Assembly (NCBI GenBank): GCA_025210295.1
Contig: JAOASC010000015.1
Coordinates: 62,001 to 126,000 of the forward strand
Direction: 5' to 3'
Origin: Flavobacteriales bacterium
GTDB taxonomy: Bacteria; Bacteroidota; Bacteroidia; Flavobacteriales_D; Parvicellaceae
DNA length: 64,000 bases
Part shown: positions 7,803 to 17,280 of the stretch, piece by piece
How positions within the stretch are numbered: the first letter of the stretch is position 1
Layout of the letters: each line of letters starts with the position of its first letter
Program-made: the position numbers and the translations under genes
The notes under the pieces: model-generated
The model's input: the letters and a program-made list of their open reading frames with translations, nothing else
Database searches by the model: none
What the model was told of the DNA's origin: nothing

Positions 7803-10007
7803 ATGGAGATAGATTACGAAAAGGAAAAAATAGATATAGAAAATGCCTACCAGGATTTAATAGCTTCTGTTAAGGTTCAATTAGATGAAGAAGACGTAAA
7901 ATTTATAAGAAAAGCATTTGATGTTGCGGTTGATGCACACAAAGAAATGCGAAGAAAATCTGGTGAACCTTACATCTTTCACCCTATAGCTGTTGCAAAA
8001 ATTTGTGCAGAAGAAATAGGCCTTGGGGCGACATCTATAGCTTGTGCATTACTTCATGACACGGTAGAAGATACAGATATTACCCTTGATGATATAGAGG
8101 CTTTATTTGGATTAAAATCACGAAAAATAATCGATGGTTTAACCAAAATGTATGGAATTTTCGATTTATCAAAGTCTGCTCAAGCTGAAAATTTCAGAAA
8201 AATGCTCTTAACTATTCCTGAGGATATTCGTGTTATTTTAGTTAAGCTCGCCGACCGACTACATAACATGAGAACGTTAGGTTCTATGCGTAAAGATAAG
8301 CAATTAAAAATTGCCTCTGAAACCTCATACCTATACGCTCCTTTAGCGCATCGTTTAGGGTTATATGGAATCAAATCTGCACTAGAGGATTTAGCTTTAA
8401 AATACACACATCCAGAAGAATATAAAGAGATAGAAGAAAAGCTTGAAAAATCGAAAGAAGTTAGAGAGCGTTTTATTAGACAGTTTTCAGTTCCTATTAT
8501 AGAGGCATTGGATAAGCATGGAATAAAGTACTCCATTAAAGGCCGTACTAAATCGATACATTCTATCTGGAATAAAATACACAACAAGAATGTTGCTTTT
8601 GAAGAAATATACGATGTTTTTGCCATTCGAATAATCATTGATGCTGAACCAGATTTAGAAAAGTCTGAATGTTGGAAAACCTACTCCTTAGTCACTGATT
8701 TTTATCGTCCCAACCCAGATCGTTTAAGAGACTGGGTCTCTCACCCTAAACAAAATGGTTATGAATCACTTCATACAACTGTTATGAGTCCAACAGGTAA
8801 ATGGGTTGAAGTTCAAATTCGAACAGTGAGGATGGATGAAATTGCTGAAAAAGGATTAGCTGCTCATTGGAAATACAAAGAAAATAAAGATCAAAAGAGT
8901 GGGTTCGATCAGTGGATCTCTCAAATAAGAGAATTAATTGAAAGTAAGGATAGTGATGCGCTTGACTTTATTGATGATTTTAAATTGAACCTTTTCTCTG
9001 ATGAAATCTTTGTATTTACTCCTAACGGAGAACTTAAAAACTTACCGAGTAATGCTACTGCTTTAGACTTTGCTTTTGAGATTCATTCAGAAGTAGGAGC
9101 AAAATGTATTGGAGCAAAAGTTAACCACAAGTTAGTACCTCTTAGCTATAGATTAAAAAGCGGGGATCAAATAGAAATACTTACATCAGCAAAACAAAAG
9201 CCTAAAAAAGATTGGCTCAATTATGTTGTTACATCCAAAGCCAAGTCTAAGATTAAATCTTCATTAAAAGAAGAAAAGAAATTAATTGCTGCTGATGGGA
9301 AAGAAATTCTTCAACGTAAATTTAACAGTTTAAAAGTTGAATTTAATGAAGCCAATTTAGGGGAACTCTTAAAACTTTATGAGCTATCTGAACATACAGA
9401 AATGTATTTCCAAATTGCAAAAGGTAAATTAGACCTCTCAAAGATAAAGCCTCTAATTCAAAAAGGAGGAGCCTTAAAATACGGTTCAGTTAGGCAAACC
9501 ATAAAAGAATCTTTTGAAAACCTTTATAAAAAAGTAACCAGTAAAAAAGAAGAGCTTGTTATTGGAGATAGTAATACTAAATTAGATTATAAGTTAGCAC
9601 CTTGTTGTAACCCTATTATGGGTGACGATGTCTTTGGTTTTATTACCATTAATGATGGCATCAAAATACACCGAAGTAATTGTCCAAATGCTAAGCAGTT
9701 AAGAGCTAATTATGCATACAGAATTATTAATGCTACCTGGAAAAAAGAAGAAGCTACTGAATTCTTAACAGGTGTAAAATTCTCTGGTTTAGATAATGTA
9801 GGACTGGTAAATGAAATCACAGGGTTTATTTCTAAAGAAAAAAATGTCAACATGAAATCAATAAGTTTTGACTCCAATGACGGAATTTTCGAGGGGAAAA
9901 TCATGCTTTATGTTGATGATAAACAGCATCTTTATGATTTAATTGAACACTTAAAAGAGCTAGAAGGTATTGAAAAAGTAGAGCGTATTGATTTACAAAA
10001 AGATTAA
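7803..10007 (+). CDS. Bifunctional (p)ppGpp synthetase/hydrolase (Rel/SpoT family)
   Basis: This 734-residue stringent-response enzyme makes and degrades (p)ppGpp. An intact HD hydrolase domain is seen (His60, then LLHDTVEDT with the His85-Asp86 pair, and KLADRLHNMRTL). The synthetase domain follows (GRTKSIHSIWNKI, YDVFAIRII, NGYESLHTTV, VEVQIRT, HWKYK). A TGS domain begins at IFVFTPNGELKNLP. A conserved CCNPIMGDDVFGFI segment and a C-terminal ACT domain complete it. Both active sites look complete, so it should be bifunctional, as expected for the single long RSH of Bacteroidota. No clear terminator separates it from the hydrolase gene upstream. Confidence 0.95.
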   Translation: MEIDYEKEKIDIENAYQDLIASVKVQLDEEDVKFIRKAFDVAVDAHKEMRRKSGEPYIFHPIAVAKICAEEIGLGATSIACALLHDTVEDTDITLDDIEALFGLKSRKIIDGLTKMYGIFDLSKSAQAENFRKMLLTIPEDIRVILVKLADRLHNMRTLGSMRKDKQLKIASETSYLYAPLAHRLGLYGIKSALEDLALKYTHPEEYKEIEEKLEKSKEVRERFIRQFSVPIIEALDKHGIKYSIKGRTKSIHSIWNKIHNKNVAFEEIYDVFAIRIIIDAEPDLEKSECWKTYSLVTDFYRPNPDRLRDWVSHPKQNGYESLHTTVMSPTGKWVEVQIRTVRMDEIAEKGLAAHWKYKENKDQKSGFDQWISQIRELIESKDSDALDFIDDFKLNLFSDEIFVFTPNGELKNLPSNATALDFAFEIHSEVGAKCIGAKVNHKLVPLSYRLKSGDQIEILTSAKQKPKKDWLNYVVTSKAKSKIKSSLKEEKKLIAADGKEILQRKFNSLKVEFNEANLGELLKLYELSEHTEMYFQIAKGKLDLSKIKPLIQKGGALKYGSVRQTIKESFENLYKKVTSKKEELVIGDSNTKLDYKLAPCCNPIMGDDVFGFITINDGIKIHRSNCPNAKQLRANYAYRIINATWKKEEATEFLTGVKFSGLDNVGLVNEITGFISKEKNVNMKSISFDSNDGIFEGKIMLYVDDKQHLYDLIEHLKELEGIEKVERIDLQKD

Positions 10008-10091
10008 TAAAAGCAACACTTTAACGAACTTTTACGTCTTTAACTAAAGTTGACTCTTATGGTCAACTCTAACACTTATTCACCCACACCT

Positions 10092-13001
10092 ATGAAAAAT
10101 TGGATTTTAACTCTTATCCTAGTTTTTGTTACAATGTTACTTAAAGCCCAATGTGTAACAAATGTCAATTTAAATACTTGGTCAAAACGCGGCCCATCTT
10201 CTGCAGGAAACTGGGCTGTTTCTAGTGGAGGTACTTCGGTATCACAATCGATCAATGGTTCACCTACATTTTTTGTGAATCCTCAGGATTTAATTAATGT
10301 TGAAATCACAGGTCGTTTTGGCGTTTCTTCAAGTGCTGGAGATGATGATTTTATAGGCTTTGTTGTTGGCTATAAAGAACCTTCAGGAACTGGATCAAAC
10401 TACGATTTTATCTTATTCGATTGGAAGAAAAACATCAATCAAAACGCACCTGCGCGTACCATGTTGTATGATGTGAATGGGAATTCAACAAATACCAACT
10501 TTTGGGCGCATACAGCGACTGCTCCAGGTGTTTTCAACCTTTTACAAAATAATTCATCTTATCCTGGATGGGTTCACGGTGTGACTTATAACTTCACTTG
10601 TTTATATACTTCCTCTAGAATCGTTGTTAAAATAGAAAACGATACCGTAGCTGATGTTAGTGGATGCTTTGAGCCAGGGAAATTTGGCTTCTACAACCTA
10701 TCACAAGGTGGTGTAAACTACTCTAACTTTTCTTATCGATCTGTAAGTGATTTCTCTATCGCTAATGACTCTATTTGTATTGGAAACTCTATCGCTCAAA
10801 ATGAAGTTGATTTAGATATTTTTTGTTATGACAATAGTGTAAGCAATCCATACAATACAATTAGATGGGAAATGGGAGATGGAACTGTTTTCAATGATAG
10901 TACTGAATTTTCGTATAGTTATACAACAGCAGGTAGTTACAACATCGAATTATATACTGAAGATTTAGGTGGATGTATTGACTCCATTACTAAAACAATC
11001 AACGTATTTGACCCTAATGTTTCTGCTGGGCAAGACATCACGATTTGTACTAATGGCACAGTTCCTATTAGTGCCACACCTACCGCTATTGCTCCATTAA
11101 GCTATTCGTGGAATTCAGGAGAAACAACCAATGCGATCGCACCTAACACAAGTGGTCAATATATTGTAGAAATTACTGATGCAGCTGGTTGTACCAATAC
11201 CGACACTATGAACTTAACGATACACGAAGTGCCTCAAGCTGCTCCAGCTGCCCTTGCTGTATGTTTAAACGATCAAACAAGTATGACAGACAATAGTACT
11301 ATTGGTACAGGAAGTATTACAGGATGGCAGTGGGATTTTGGAGATGGTAACAACTCCAATTCACAAAACCCAACACATACTTATGCTAATGATGGTACTT
11401 ATACAGTACAATTGACTGTGACCTCTGACCAGAACTGTACAAATACACAATCTATAGCATATACCGTTAATGAATTACCAGTCAGTAACGCTGGACTGGA
11501 TTCCTTGTTAAACTGCTCTAGAACTTCAATTATTTTAGATGGTTCAGCATCAGATAATGGAGCCAATTATAGCCATCAATGGAGTACTTCTAATGGAAAT
11601 ATTGTATCTGGAGGAACGACATTAACGCCTACAATTGATTTAACAGGAACCTATGTGATTACTACCACGAATACTACAACAAATTGTGTTACATCGGATA
11701 GCCTTATGATTACAATAGATTCGATAGCTCCTATTAGTAATGCTGGACTAGACACGGTTATTACTTGTATTCCAAATGTTAACTTAGATGGATCTGGATC
11801 TTCTACAGGTAGTAATTATCAATACCTTTGGTCGACTACAAATGGAGCAATTAATACGGGAAGTACCTCTACAACTCCAAATGTGACAGCAGTTGGAAAA
11901 TATTACCTATTAGTTACAGACAATAATAATGGATGTACGACTATGGATTCTGTTAATGTTGGCATTGATACCATTGCTCCAAATTCAAATGCAGGCTTGG
12001 ATACCCTTCTAACGTGTAGTTACCCTACAATTAACCTTATGGGGGAAAATTCTTCTACAGGAAGTCAATACACTTATTCTTGGACAACCTCTGATGGAAA
12101 CATTGTTTCAGGAGGAACAACTCAAGCCCCATCAATAGATGCTGTAGGAACCTATTTTATTACAGTATTAAATACGATTAATAATTGCTCTTCTACAGAT
12201 TCTGTAAATATTGGAATTGATACTATTGTTCCTGTAAGTAATGCTGGTACTGACTCTATTGTAACTTGCTTGATTCCTGAAATAGTACTAGATGGAAGTC
12301 AATCATCTTCTGGGAACTATAGCTATCTTTGGAATACAGTTGATGGCCAAATTGTAAATAATGCTACAACAACAGCTCCTACAATTGGGCTTGGAGGTTA
12401 TTATTACCTTACAGTAACCAATAATTACAATGGCTGTACAGCAATAGATAGTGTACTTATCTTAGAAGACTTAACTGCTAATGTTTCCATTTTATCATCA
12501 AACACACCAGTTGATACCATTATTGGTGAACCGATTTTACCTGTTGATTTTTCTTGGATTGGAGATCCTGGAACTGTAGAATGGACATTAGGAGATAATA
12601 ACTATTCAACTGATAGTTCATTTACACATAACTATACTTTAAGAGGCAATTACACTGCTTACATTAAACTTACAGACAATGAGGGATGTATCGCTTATGA
12701 TACTGTTTATGTACAAGTTGGTGCAAGAGACATTATTTTCCCTAATGTTTTTACGCCTAATGGAGATGGGGTAAACGAAATTTTTTCGTTTAGAGGTGAG
12801 AAAATCAAAACTTTTGAATGTTTAATTTATAATCGATGGGGACAAGTTATTTATCAATGGGACGCTCCTGTTGGCGGCTGGGATGGTAGAAGTTTTTCAG
12901 GGAAAGAACATCCTAATGGAACTTATTACTATTTCTTAAAAGCTATCAATAATGATGGTACAAAAATAGAACAGCAAGGTAATTTTATGCTAATGAGATA
13001 G
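10092..13001 (+). CDS. T9SS type B sorting domain surface protein with PKD and SNAG repeats
   Basis: This secreted protein has about 969 residues counted from the ATG at 10092. An upstream ATG at 10050 would put extra residues before the signal peptide MKNWILTLILVFVTMLLKAQ, so the inner start is preferred. A lectin/TSP-C-like globular region of about 200 residues comes first. Two PKD-type domains follow (WEMGDGT and WDFGDGN). Four Ig-like repeats of about 82 residues then each begin with a form of SNAGLDS and end near DSVNIGIDT. The C-terminal 90 residues are a gliding-motility-associated type B domain: FPNVFTPNGDGVNE, YNRWGQVIY, WDGR, GTYYYF, and a final LMR. It should be exported by the T9SS and kept at the surface. 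Its ligand is unknown. Confidence 0.9.
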   Translation: MKNWILTLILVFVTMLLKAQCVTNVNLNTWSKRGPSSAGNWAVSSGGTSVSQSINGSPTFFVNPQDLINVEITGRFGVSSSAGDDDFIGFVVGYKEPSGTGSNYDFILFDWKKNINQNAPARTMLYDVNGNSTNTNFWAHTATAPGVFNLLQNNSSYPGWVHGVTYNFTCLYTSSRIVVKIENDTVADVSGCFEPGKFGFYNLSQGGVNYSNFSYRSVSDFSIANDSICIGNSIAQNEVDLDIFCYDNSVSNPYNTIRWEMGDGTVFNDSTEFSYSYTTAGSYNIELYTEDLGGCIDSITKTINVFDPNVSAGQDITICTNGTVPISATPTAIAPLSYSWNSGETTNAIAPNTSGQYIVEITDAAGCTNTDTMNLTIHEVPQAAPAALAVCLNDQTSMTDNSTIGTGSITGWQWDFGDGNNSNSQNPTHTYANDGTYTVQLTVTSDQNCTNTQSIAYTVNELPVSNAGLDSLLNCSRTSIILDGSASDNGANYSHQWSTSNGNIVSGGTTLTPTIDLTGTYVITTTNTTTNCVTSDSLMITIDSIAPISNAGLDTVITCIPNVNLDGSGSSTGSNYQYLWSTTNGAINTGSTSTTPNVTAVGKYYLLVTDNNNGCTTMDSVNVGIDTIAPNSNAGLDTLLTCSYPTINLMGENSSTGSQYTYSWTTSDGNIVSGGTTQAPSIDAVGTYFITVLNTINNCSSTDSVNIGIDTIVPVSNAGTDSIVTCLIPEIVLDGSQSSSGNYSYLWNTVDGQIVNNATTTAPTIGLGGYYYLTVTNNYNGCTAIDSVLILEDLTANVSILSSNTPVDTIIGEPILPVDFSWIGDPGTVEWTLGDNNYSTDSSFTHNYTLRGNYTAYIKLTDNEGCIAYDTVYVQVGARDIIFPNVFTPNGDGVNEIFSFRGEKIKTFECLIYNRWGQVIYQWDAPVGGWDGRSFSGKEHPNGTYYYFLKAINNDGTKIEQQGNFMLMR
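11479..12470 (+). repeat. Four tandem Ig-like coding repeats of about 250 bp
   Basis: Four units start near 11479, 11731, 11980 and 12233. Each encodes (V/I)SNAGLDS or a variant, a cysteine six or seven residues on, an LDGS-type strand, a SYxWxT strand and an SxDS end. The DNA has diverged clearly between units, so this is an old domain duplication. Confidence 0.8.
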
Positions 13002-13005
13002 GGAC

Positions 13006-13584
13006 TTAATGCCCTATCTCTATAAAAAGCTCTCTTCCCAGTCTTTCTTTGATCGACTCTTGAGTAATTTCCATTTCTACTGAGGAAAAATGAGGTGTGA
13101 ATAACTTCAAATAATCTTCTTTATATCCTCCAAAAGGGGGATGTTCCTTATAGAGTTCATCGTGAAACATTAAACCTACTAATTTCCCTTTTTCACCCAG
13201 TAACTCTTTCACCTTCATCACATAATCATTCCTTAAACTTGGATTTAAAGCGCAAAAGAATGTTTGTTCGATGATGTAATCAAATTCTCCTTTATATTCA
13301 AAAAACCCTCCCACATGAAAGTTTTTAAATTCAGGAACACGATTTAAGAAACTTTTTTTTGTTTCCTCAGCTAAATCAAGTAATGTGATATTTTTAAATC
13401 CTTTATTGAACAGGTATTCCCCCTCATAAGCACTTCCACAACCTGGAATAAGTATTCGTATTTCTTTATCTTCTATTTGATCAAAATAATTCGTAATGGC
13501 TGGAGCAGGATAACCAATATCCCAACGATGGGTTTTATCAATGTATCTGTTGTTCCAATATTCTGCATTTAAATTTATTTTCAT
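13006..13584 (-). CDS. TPMT-like SAM-dependent methyltransferase
   Basis: This cytoplasmic Rossmann-fold methyltransferase of 192 residues resembles the thiopurine S-methyltransferase family. Visible marks are YWNNRY followed by RWDIGYPAPAI at the N-terminus, the SAM-binding motif ILIPGCGSAYEGEYL, the acidic strand-2 end LLDLAEE, and DYIIEQTFFCALNP at motif IV. Bacterial members methylate small thiols, selenium or other soft nucleophiles; the substrate here is not known. It lies between two plus-strand genes and converges with the type B gene with four bases between coding ends. Confidence 0.85.
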   Translation of the reverse strand: MKINLNAEYWNNRYIDKTHRWDIGYPAPAITNYFDQIEDKEIRILIPGCGSAYEGEYLFNKGFKNITLLDLAEETKKSFLNRVPEFKNFHVGGFFEYKGEFDYIIEQTFFCALNPSLRNDYVMKVKELLGEKGKLVGLMFHDELYKEHPPFGGYKEDYLKLFTPHFSSVEMEITQESIKERLGRELFIEIGH

Positions 13585-13662
13585 TTTTTTTTTTCGACTT
13601 GATGCAACATTTAATTTTTTCGTTGTCTACTAATAACAAGAAACCAAAATTAATAAACCTAA

Positions 13663-14370
13663 ATGATGAAAAAAATAGTTTTTATAATATCTACAACTTT
13701 ACTTGTAGCCAGCTGTTCAAAAATCAAAAAAGAATCTTCAGGAAGTATCGTTACTGAAGAGCGAATAATAGGAAATTTCAATACGGTTGAATTAATTGAT
13801 AATATTGATGTTTTTTACACTCAAGATTCTATCCAATCATTGAAAGTTGAAGCTGGCGAGCATCTTATAGATTATATCAAAACAGATATTGTCAATAATA
13901 AACTTGTAATTTACGAAGCGAATAATGATATCTTAAATACGAAAAGAATAAGAGTTTATATCTCTAATGATAGTATTAACGCTGCTAAAATTGAAGGAAG
14001 TGGCAACTTTAATGGAAACGACATGAATTGTTCTCATTTTGATCTCGCTTTAATTGGCTCTGGAGACGTTAACATTAATGCTACTTTATCTAATTATAAC
14101 ATTACGCTCTCGGGCTCTGGAAATATAAACTCTACAGGAAGCAGTCACCATCAACAAATAGAAGTTAAGGGAAGTGGAAATGTAGGAGGGAAACATTTTT
14201 ATACGAATAACGCTACTGTTCTATTAAGTGGGAGTGGTAACATCACCTTACAAACAGGTATCAGCCTAATTGCCACTCTTACTGGTTCTGGAAACATATA
14301 CTATTATGGAAATCCATCTTCTGTAACCACCTCTGTTACGGGGAGTGGAACTATTGTTCACCAAAATTAA
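13663..14370 (+). CDS. GIN-domain (DUF2807) lipoprotein
   Basis: This 235-residue lipoprotein has a lipobox ending at Cys18 (LLVASC). The rest is a right-handed beta-helix of the GIN/DUF2807 type, visible as repeated SGSGNF, GSGDV, SGSGNI, GSGNV and SGSGNI turns. The family is described as a putative autotransporter-adhesin head domain but is of unknown function. It heads a plus-strand group of five genes (13663-17225) with a barrel-like protein, an ECF sigma factor, an anti-sigma-like protein and another beta-helix-like protein. A role in envelope-stress sensing or surface attachment is plausible but inferred. The start may be either of two consecutive ATGs. Confidence 0.85.
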   Translation: MMKKIVFIISTTLLVASCSKIKKESSGSIVTEERIIGNFNTVELIDNIDVFYTQDSIQSLKVEAGEHLIDYIKTDIVNNKLVIYEANNDILNTKRIRVYISNDSINAAKIEGSGNFNGNDMNCSHFDLALIGSGDVNINATLSNYNITLSGSGNINSTGSSHHQQIEVKGSGNVGGKHFYTNNATVLLSGSGNITLQTGISLIATLTGSGNIYYYGNPSSVTTSVTGSGTIVHQN

Positions 14371-14381
14371 AACATACAGCC

Positions 14382-15002
14382 ATGAAACAATTATTTATTA
14401 CAACTCTATTTTTTTTATGTATTGGAGCTTCAGCACAAGACATCGTCAATGAACAACAAACACTTTTCGGTAGTCATAAAAAAAGTGTGAGGGGGTATAT
14501 TGCTCTTAATCACAAAGCAATAACGCTAAACAATCAAATTGGTTTATTAACAGGAGGAGAACTCTCGTTAGTTTTTAACCATAAATTAAATGTGGGGGTA
14601 TTTGGATACGGTATGTACAACGATGTACAGAGTAACTACATTGATCACTACAATCATAGTTATTTCTTTGAATATGGAGCAGGAGGATTAAAACTAGAGC
14701 CTGTTTTCTTTAGTAACGCTGTTATTCATTTTACGCTTCCTATTGAGGCTGGTATTGGAGGTGCAGCTCTTAACAGAAGTAGGTTTTATCATGAAGATTT
14801 TGAATGGAATGTTGACCATAATTATGATATATTTGGCTTTGTTGAGCCAGGTATAAAAGCTGAGGTTAACTTATTTAAAAATTTAAGATTTGCTGGAGGA
14901 ATAGGCTATCAATTTACAGATGTTATTAATTTAGCAAACACAGAAAATTACCCACTGAATGGTTGGACAATTAATGCAGCATTAAAATTAGGGTGGTTTT
15001 AA
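14382..15002 (+). CDS. Probable outer-membrane beta-barrel protein
   Basis: This 206-residue exported protein has a signal peptide (MKQLFITTLFFLCIGASAQ). The rest alternates short amphipathic strands with glycine turns (GELSLVFNHKLNVGVFGYGMY, EPGIKAEVNLFKNLRFAGGIGYQF) and ends in an aromatic-terminated strand (AALKLGWF), as in small outer-membrane barrels. I do not recognise a named family. It lies 11 bases after the GIN lipoprotein gene and 18 bases before the sigma factor gene, so it is probably part of the same operon. Confidence 0.7.
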   Translation: MKQLFITTLFFLCIGASAQDIVNEQQTLFGSHKKSVRGYIALNHKAITLNNQIGLLTGGELSLVFNHKLNVGVFGYGMYNDVQSNYIDHYNHSYFFEYGAGGLKLEPVFFSNAVIHFTLPIEAGIGGAALNRSRFYHEDFEWNVDHNYDIFGFVEPGIKAEVNLFKNLRFAGGIGYQFTDVINLANTENYPLNGWTINAALKLGWF

Positions 15003-15020
15003 AGAATTGGTAATAACGAA

Positions 15021-15566
15021 GTGAACTCCTTTATCAAAATAACACCTGAATTAATCGAAGATTGCAAATCAGGGAATCAGTATGCCTATAATCAAGTTTA
15101 TTATGGCTGCGCAAAAGGAGTATTCAATTCCATTATCCGAATTGTTAATCACAGAGAGGAAGCTGAAGATATTTTACAAGAAACCTTTATAAGTGCCTTT
15201 AAAAATATCGAAAACTTCAGAAATGAATCTTCTCTTTTTGGTTGGATCAAAAAAATAGCGATCAATAAATCTTTAAACAGCCTGAAAAAAAAGCAATTAC
15301 AATGGTCTGAAACTTCTATTGAAAACTTAAATATTGAGGAGGAAGAAGATGAATGGGACCATGTAAAACTTAGTGTAAATGAAATCGCCCAGCAATTAAA
15401 CAACTTACCCAATGGCTATCGTTTAATTATATCCTTATATCTATTTGAAGGTTATAGTCATAAAGAAATAGCTCAAGAGCTTGGAATTAGTGAATCTACA
15501 TCAAGAACTCAATATGTGAGAGGAAAAAAGAAATTAAGAGCACTCTTAAATACTGTTGCACTATGA
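15021..15566 (+). CDS. ECF RNA polymerase sigma factor
   Basis: This sigma-70-family factor of 181 residues has region 2 (AYNQVYYGCAKGVFNSI, then EEAEDILQETFISAFKNI) and region 4 (LPNGYRLIISLYLFEGYSHKEIAQELGISESTSRTQYVRGKKKLR, a helix-turn-helix). No anti-sigma or extra C-terminal domain is present. The start is a GTG at 15021. The stop overlaps the start of the next gene by four bases (ATGA), typical of a translationally coupled sigma/anti-sigma pair. It probably directs its own operon and other envelope genes. Confidence 0.93.
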   Translation: MNSFIKITPELIEDCKSGNQYAYNQVYYGCAKGVFNSIIRIVNHREEAEDILQETFISAFKNIENFRNESSLFGWIKKIAINKSLNSLKKKQLQWSETSIENLNIEEEEDEWDHVKLSVNEIAQQLNNLPNGYRLIISLYLFEGYSHKEIAQELGISESTSRTQYVRGKKKLRALLNTVAL

Positions 15567-16168
15567 AAGAAAAAGATCAATTAAAAGAATTTATAGAAGC
15601 TAATCGAGAGGCATTTGACACTGCCACTCCTCCTAGCATAGATTTTTCAAACTTAGCTGATGAAAAGCCAATTATTGAAACGTCTAAGCCCATAAAACGA
15701 ATGAACTGGGGCTTTATTATGAATATTGCTGCTACGGCTCTTATTTTAATTGGCCTAGGAACGATGACTTATCACCTAGTTAAACCTAACAATAATACGG
15801 CTCTTCCTATGGTAGAAAAGCAAGCAACAAATAATAATGTAGCGTTTAGTTTTTCACTCGTTTCTCAAGAAATGGCTGAAGTTGAAAGCTACTATATTCA
15901 ACAGGTTAATCATAAGCAACAACAGGTTTCTCAATTAGGTTATTCCGATGAAATCAAAGAAGAACTAATCCTTCTTGATGAAGAGTTTAATGCACTCAAA
16001 AAAGAATTAGGAAATGGAGTAGACGATCAACTAATTGTAGAGGAAATGATCATGAACTACCAATTAAAATTAGACCTTTTAGAAACGGTCTTGAATAATA
16101 GCAATACAGCAGAAAGTAAATCATCAAAAAATGAGCACCATGACACGAATTATACTATTTATTATTAA
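15563..16168 (+). CDS. Putative membrane anti-sigma factor
   Basis: This 201-residue protein has one transmembrane helix near residues 49-70 (FIMNIAATALILIGLGTMTYHLV). A cytoplasmic segment of about 48 residues precedes it and a charged, helical, Glu/Gln-rich outer part follows. It begins in the four-base overlap with the ECF sigma gene. The topology and coupling are those of anti-sigma factors, but I see no zinc-binding HxxxCxxC motif, so the call rests on context. The end overlaps the next gene by 38 bases. Confidence 0.65.
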   Translation: MKEKDQLKEFIEANREAFDTATPPSIDFSNLADEKPIIETSKPIKRMNWGFIMNIAATALILIGLGTMTYHLVKPNNNTALPMVEKQATNNNVAFSFSLVSQEMAEVESYYIQQVNHKQQQVSQLGYSDEIKEELILLDEEFNALKKELGNGVDDQLIVEEMIMNYQLKLDLLETVLNNSNTAESKSSKNEHHDTNYTIYY

Positions 16169-17225
16169 TTGTTTGCTATTCGCTAACATTTTGGCCAATA
16201 CCAAAGACGATTTTGAAGATTCCAAAACAATCAAAAAAGTGGTTAAATCTAGTGAAGATTTTGAGCTGGAAATAGAAAATAAACATGGGAATATCAAAAT
16301 TGAAAACTGGGATAAAGACAGTGTTTCAGTTGAGGTCTATATCAAAGTAGAATCCTCAAACCTAGATCGACTTTCAACTATTTTAGACAATATTGATATT
16401 GATTTCAATGCTTTTAATGATTACTTAGGGGTCTCAACCGAATGGAATGATATTGGTAAAGGATTTAAAAACGATGTATTAAAGCTGTTTGGAGAACAGT
16501 CTGTAAAAGTAGCTTATACAATAAAAGCTCCTGATTATATCTCTGTTGACATAACCAATAAATATGGGAATGTTTCTTTTGGTAATTTTAATGGAAAAAT
16601 AAAACTTAATGTTTCTCATGGAGATATTAATCTTAGAACTGTTTCTAAACTAAAATCTATTAAATTAAAGTACGGAAAATTAAAAGCCAAAAAAATAGAA
16701 AAAGGTGATATTTATGCACGTTTTGCTAAAATTAGAATTGATGAAGTAGATCATGTTGACTTTGATTGTGCATCCAGTGAACTTGAAATTGAAAAAGCAG
16801 ATCGAGTACTCATCAAATCTGTTTCTGATGATATTGAAATTGAAAAAGCAAACAGCGTTCAAATCAATGCCTCTTTTACAGATATCGAAATTGAAGAACT
16901 AAATACTTTACTGAAAGGTAATATTAAGCATGGTAACTTGGATGTGGATCTATTAAACAGCGCTTTTACTGAAGTTACGCTAAACGGTCAAAGTACTGAT
17001 ATTGAGCTCAACTTTAATGAAGACGTTTCTTTTGATTATTTTGTTCAACTAGAAAAAGGAGAAGCATTTATTATTCCCTCAGCTGGAAACAAGCTAAAAG
17101 CTGATAATTTATTTGATCATATTCATCAATACGAGGGCTCCTTTGCTAAAACCAATTATAAGGATAACGCACCTAAGATTAGAGTAATCGCAAAAAATAG
17201 CTATATACAATTTGACATTGAATAA
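16131..17225 (+). CDS. Exported beta-helix-like protein (DUF4097-like)
   Basis: This 364-residue protein has a signal peptide (MTRIILFIINCLLFANILAN). A repetitive beta-rich body follows with strands such as FELEIENKHGNIKIENW, ISVDITNKYGNVSFGNF, LNVSHGDINLR and DIEIEKANSVQINAS. The pattern NKYGNVxxxN recalls DUF4097/adhesin-like beta-helix proteins. It closes the sigma-factor operon and overlaps the anti-sigma gene by 38 bases. An ATG at 16140 would shorten both the overlap and the N-terminus. A bidirectional terminator follows. Function is unknown; a surface or periplasmic role with the GIN lipoprotein is inferred. Confidence 0.75.
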   Translation: MSTMTRIILFIINCLLFANILANTKDDFEDSKTIKKVVKSSEDFELEIENKHGNIKIENWDKDSVSVEVYIKVESSNLDRLSTILDNIDIDFNAFNDYLGVSTEWNDIGKGFKNDVLKLFGEQSVKVAYTIKAPDYISVDITNKYGNVSFGNFNGKIKLNVSHGDINLRTVSKLKSIKLKYGKLKAKKIEKGDIYARFAKIRIDEVDHVDFDCASSELEIEKADRVLIKSVSDDIEIEKANSVQINASFTDIEIEELNTLLKGNIKHGNLDVDLLNSAFTEVTLNGQSTDIELNFNEDVSFDYFVQLEKGEAFIIPSAGNKLKADNLFDHIHQYEGSFAKTNYKDNAPKIRVIAKNSYIQFDIE

Positions 17226-17228
17226 TAA

Positions 17229-17262
17229 AAAAAGGCTGTATTCATATAAATACAGCCTTTTT
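17229..17262. terminator. Bidirectional terminator between the sigma operon and recA
   Basis: A 13-bp stem (17229-17241 with 17250-17262) with an eight-base loop has A-rich and T-rich flanks on both strands. It serves the convergent plus-strand operon and recA. Confidence 0.85.
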
Positions 17263-17280
17263 ATTTTGATCTAACTTAGA

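Noticed and set aside
8180-8638. Minus-strand open frame of 152 codons inside the rel/spoT gene.
   Set aside because: It is the antisense shadow of the conserved hydrolase/synthetase region and shows no independent domain or start signal.
10048-10068. Small hairpin AGTTGAC/GTCAACT between rel/spoT and the type B gene.
   Set aside because: The stem is 7 bp with no T run. It is too weak to call a terminator or regulatory element in AT-rich DNA.
12995-13020. Inverted repeat GAGATAGGG/CCCTATCTC as terminator of the type B gene and the methyltransferase gene.
   Set aside because: The 9-bp stem is real, but it overlaps the stop codon and has no T run on either strand. I cannot support an intrinsic terminator, though a role in transcript ends remains possible.
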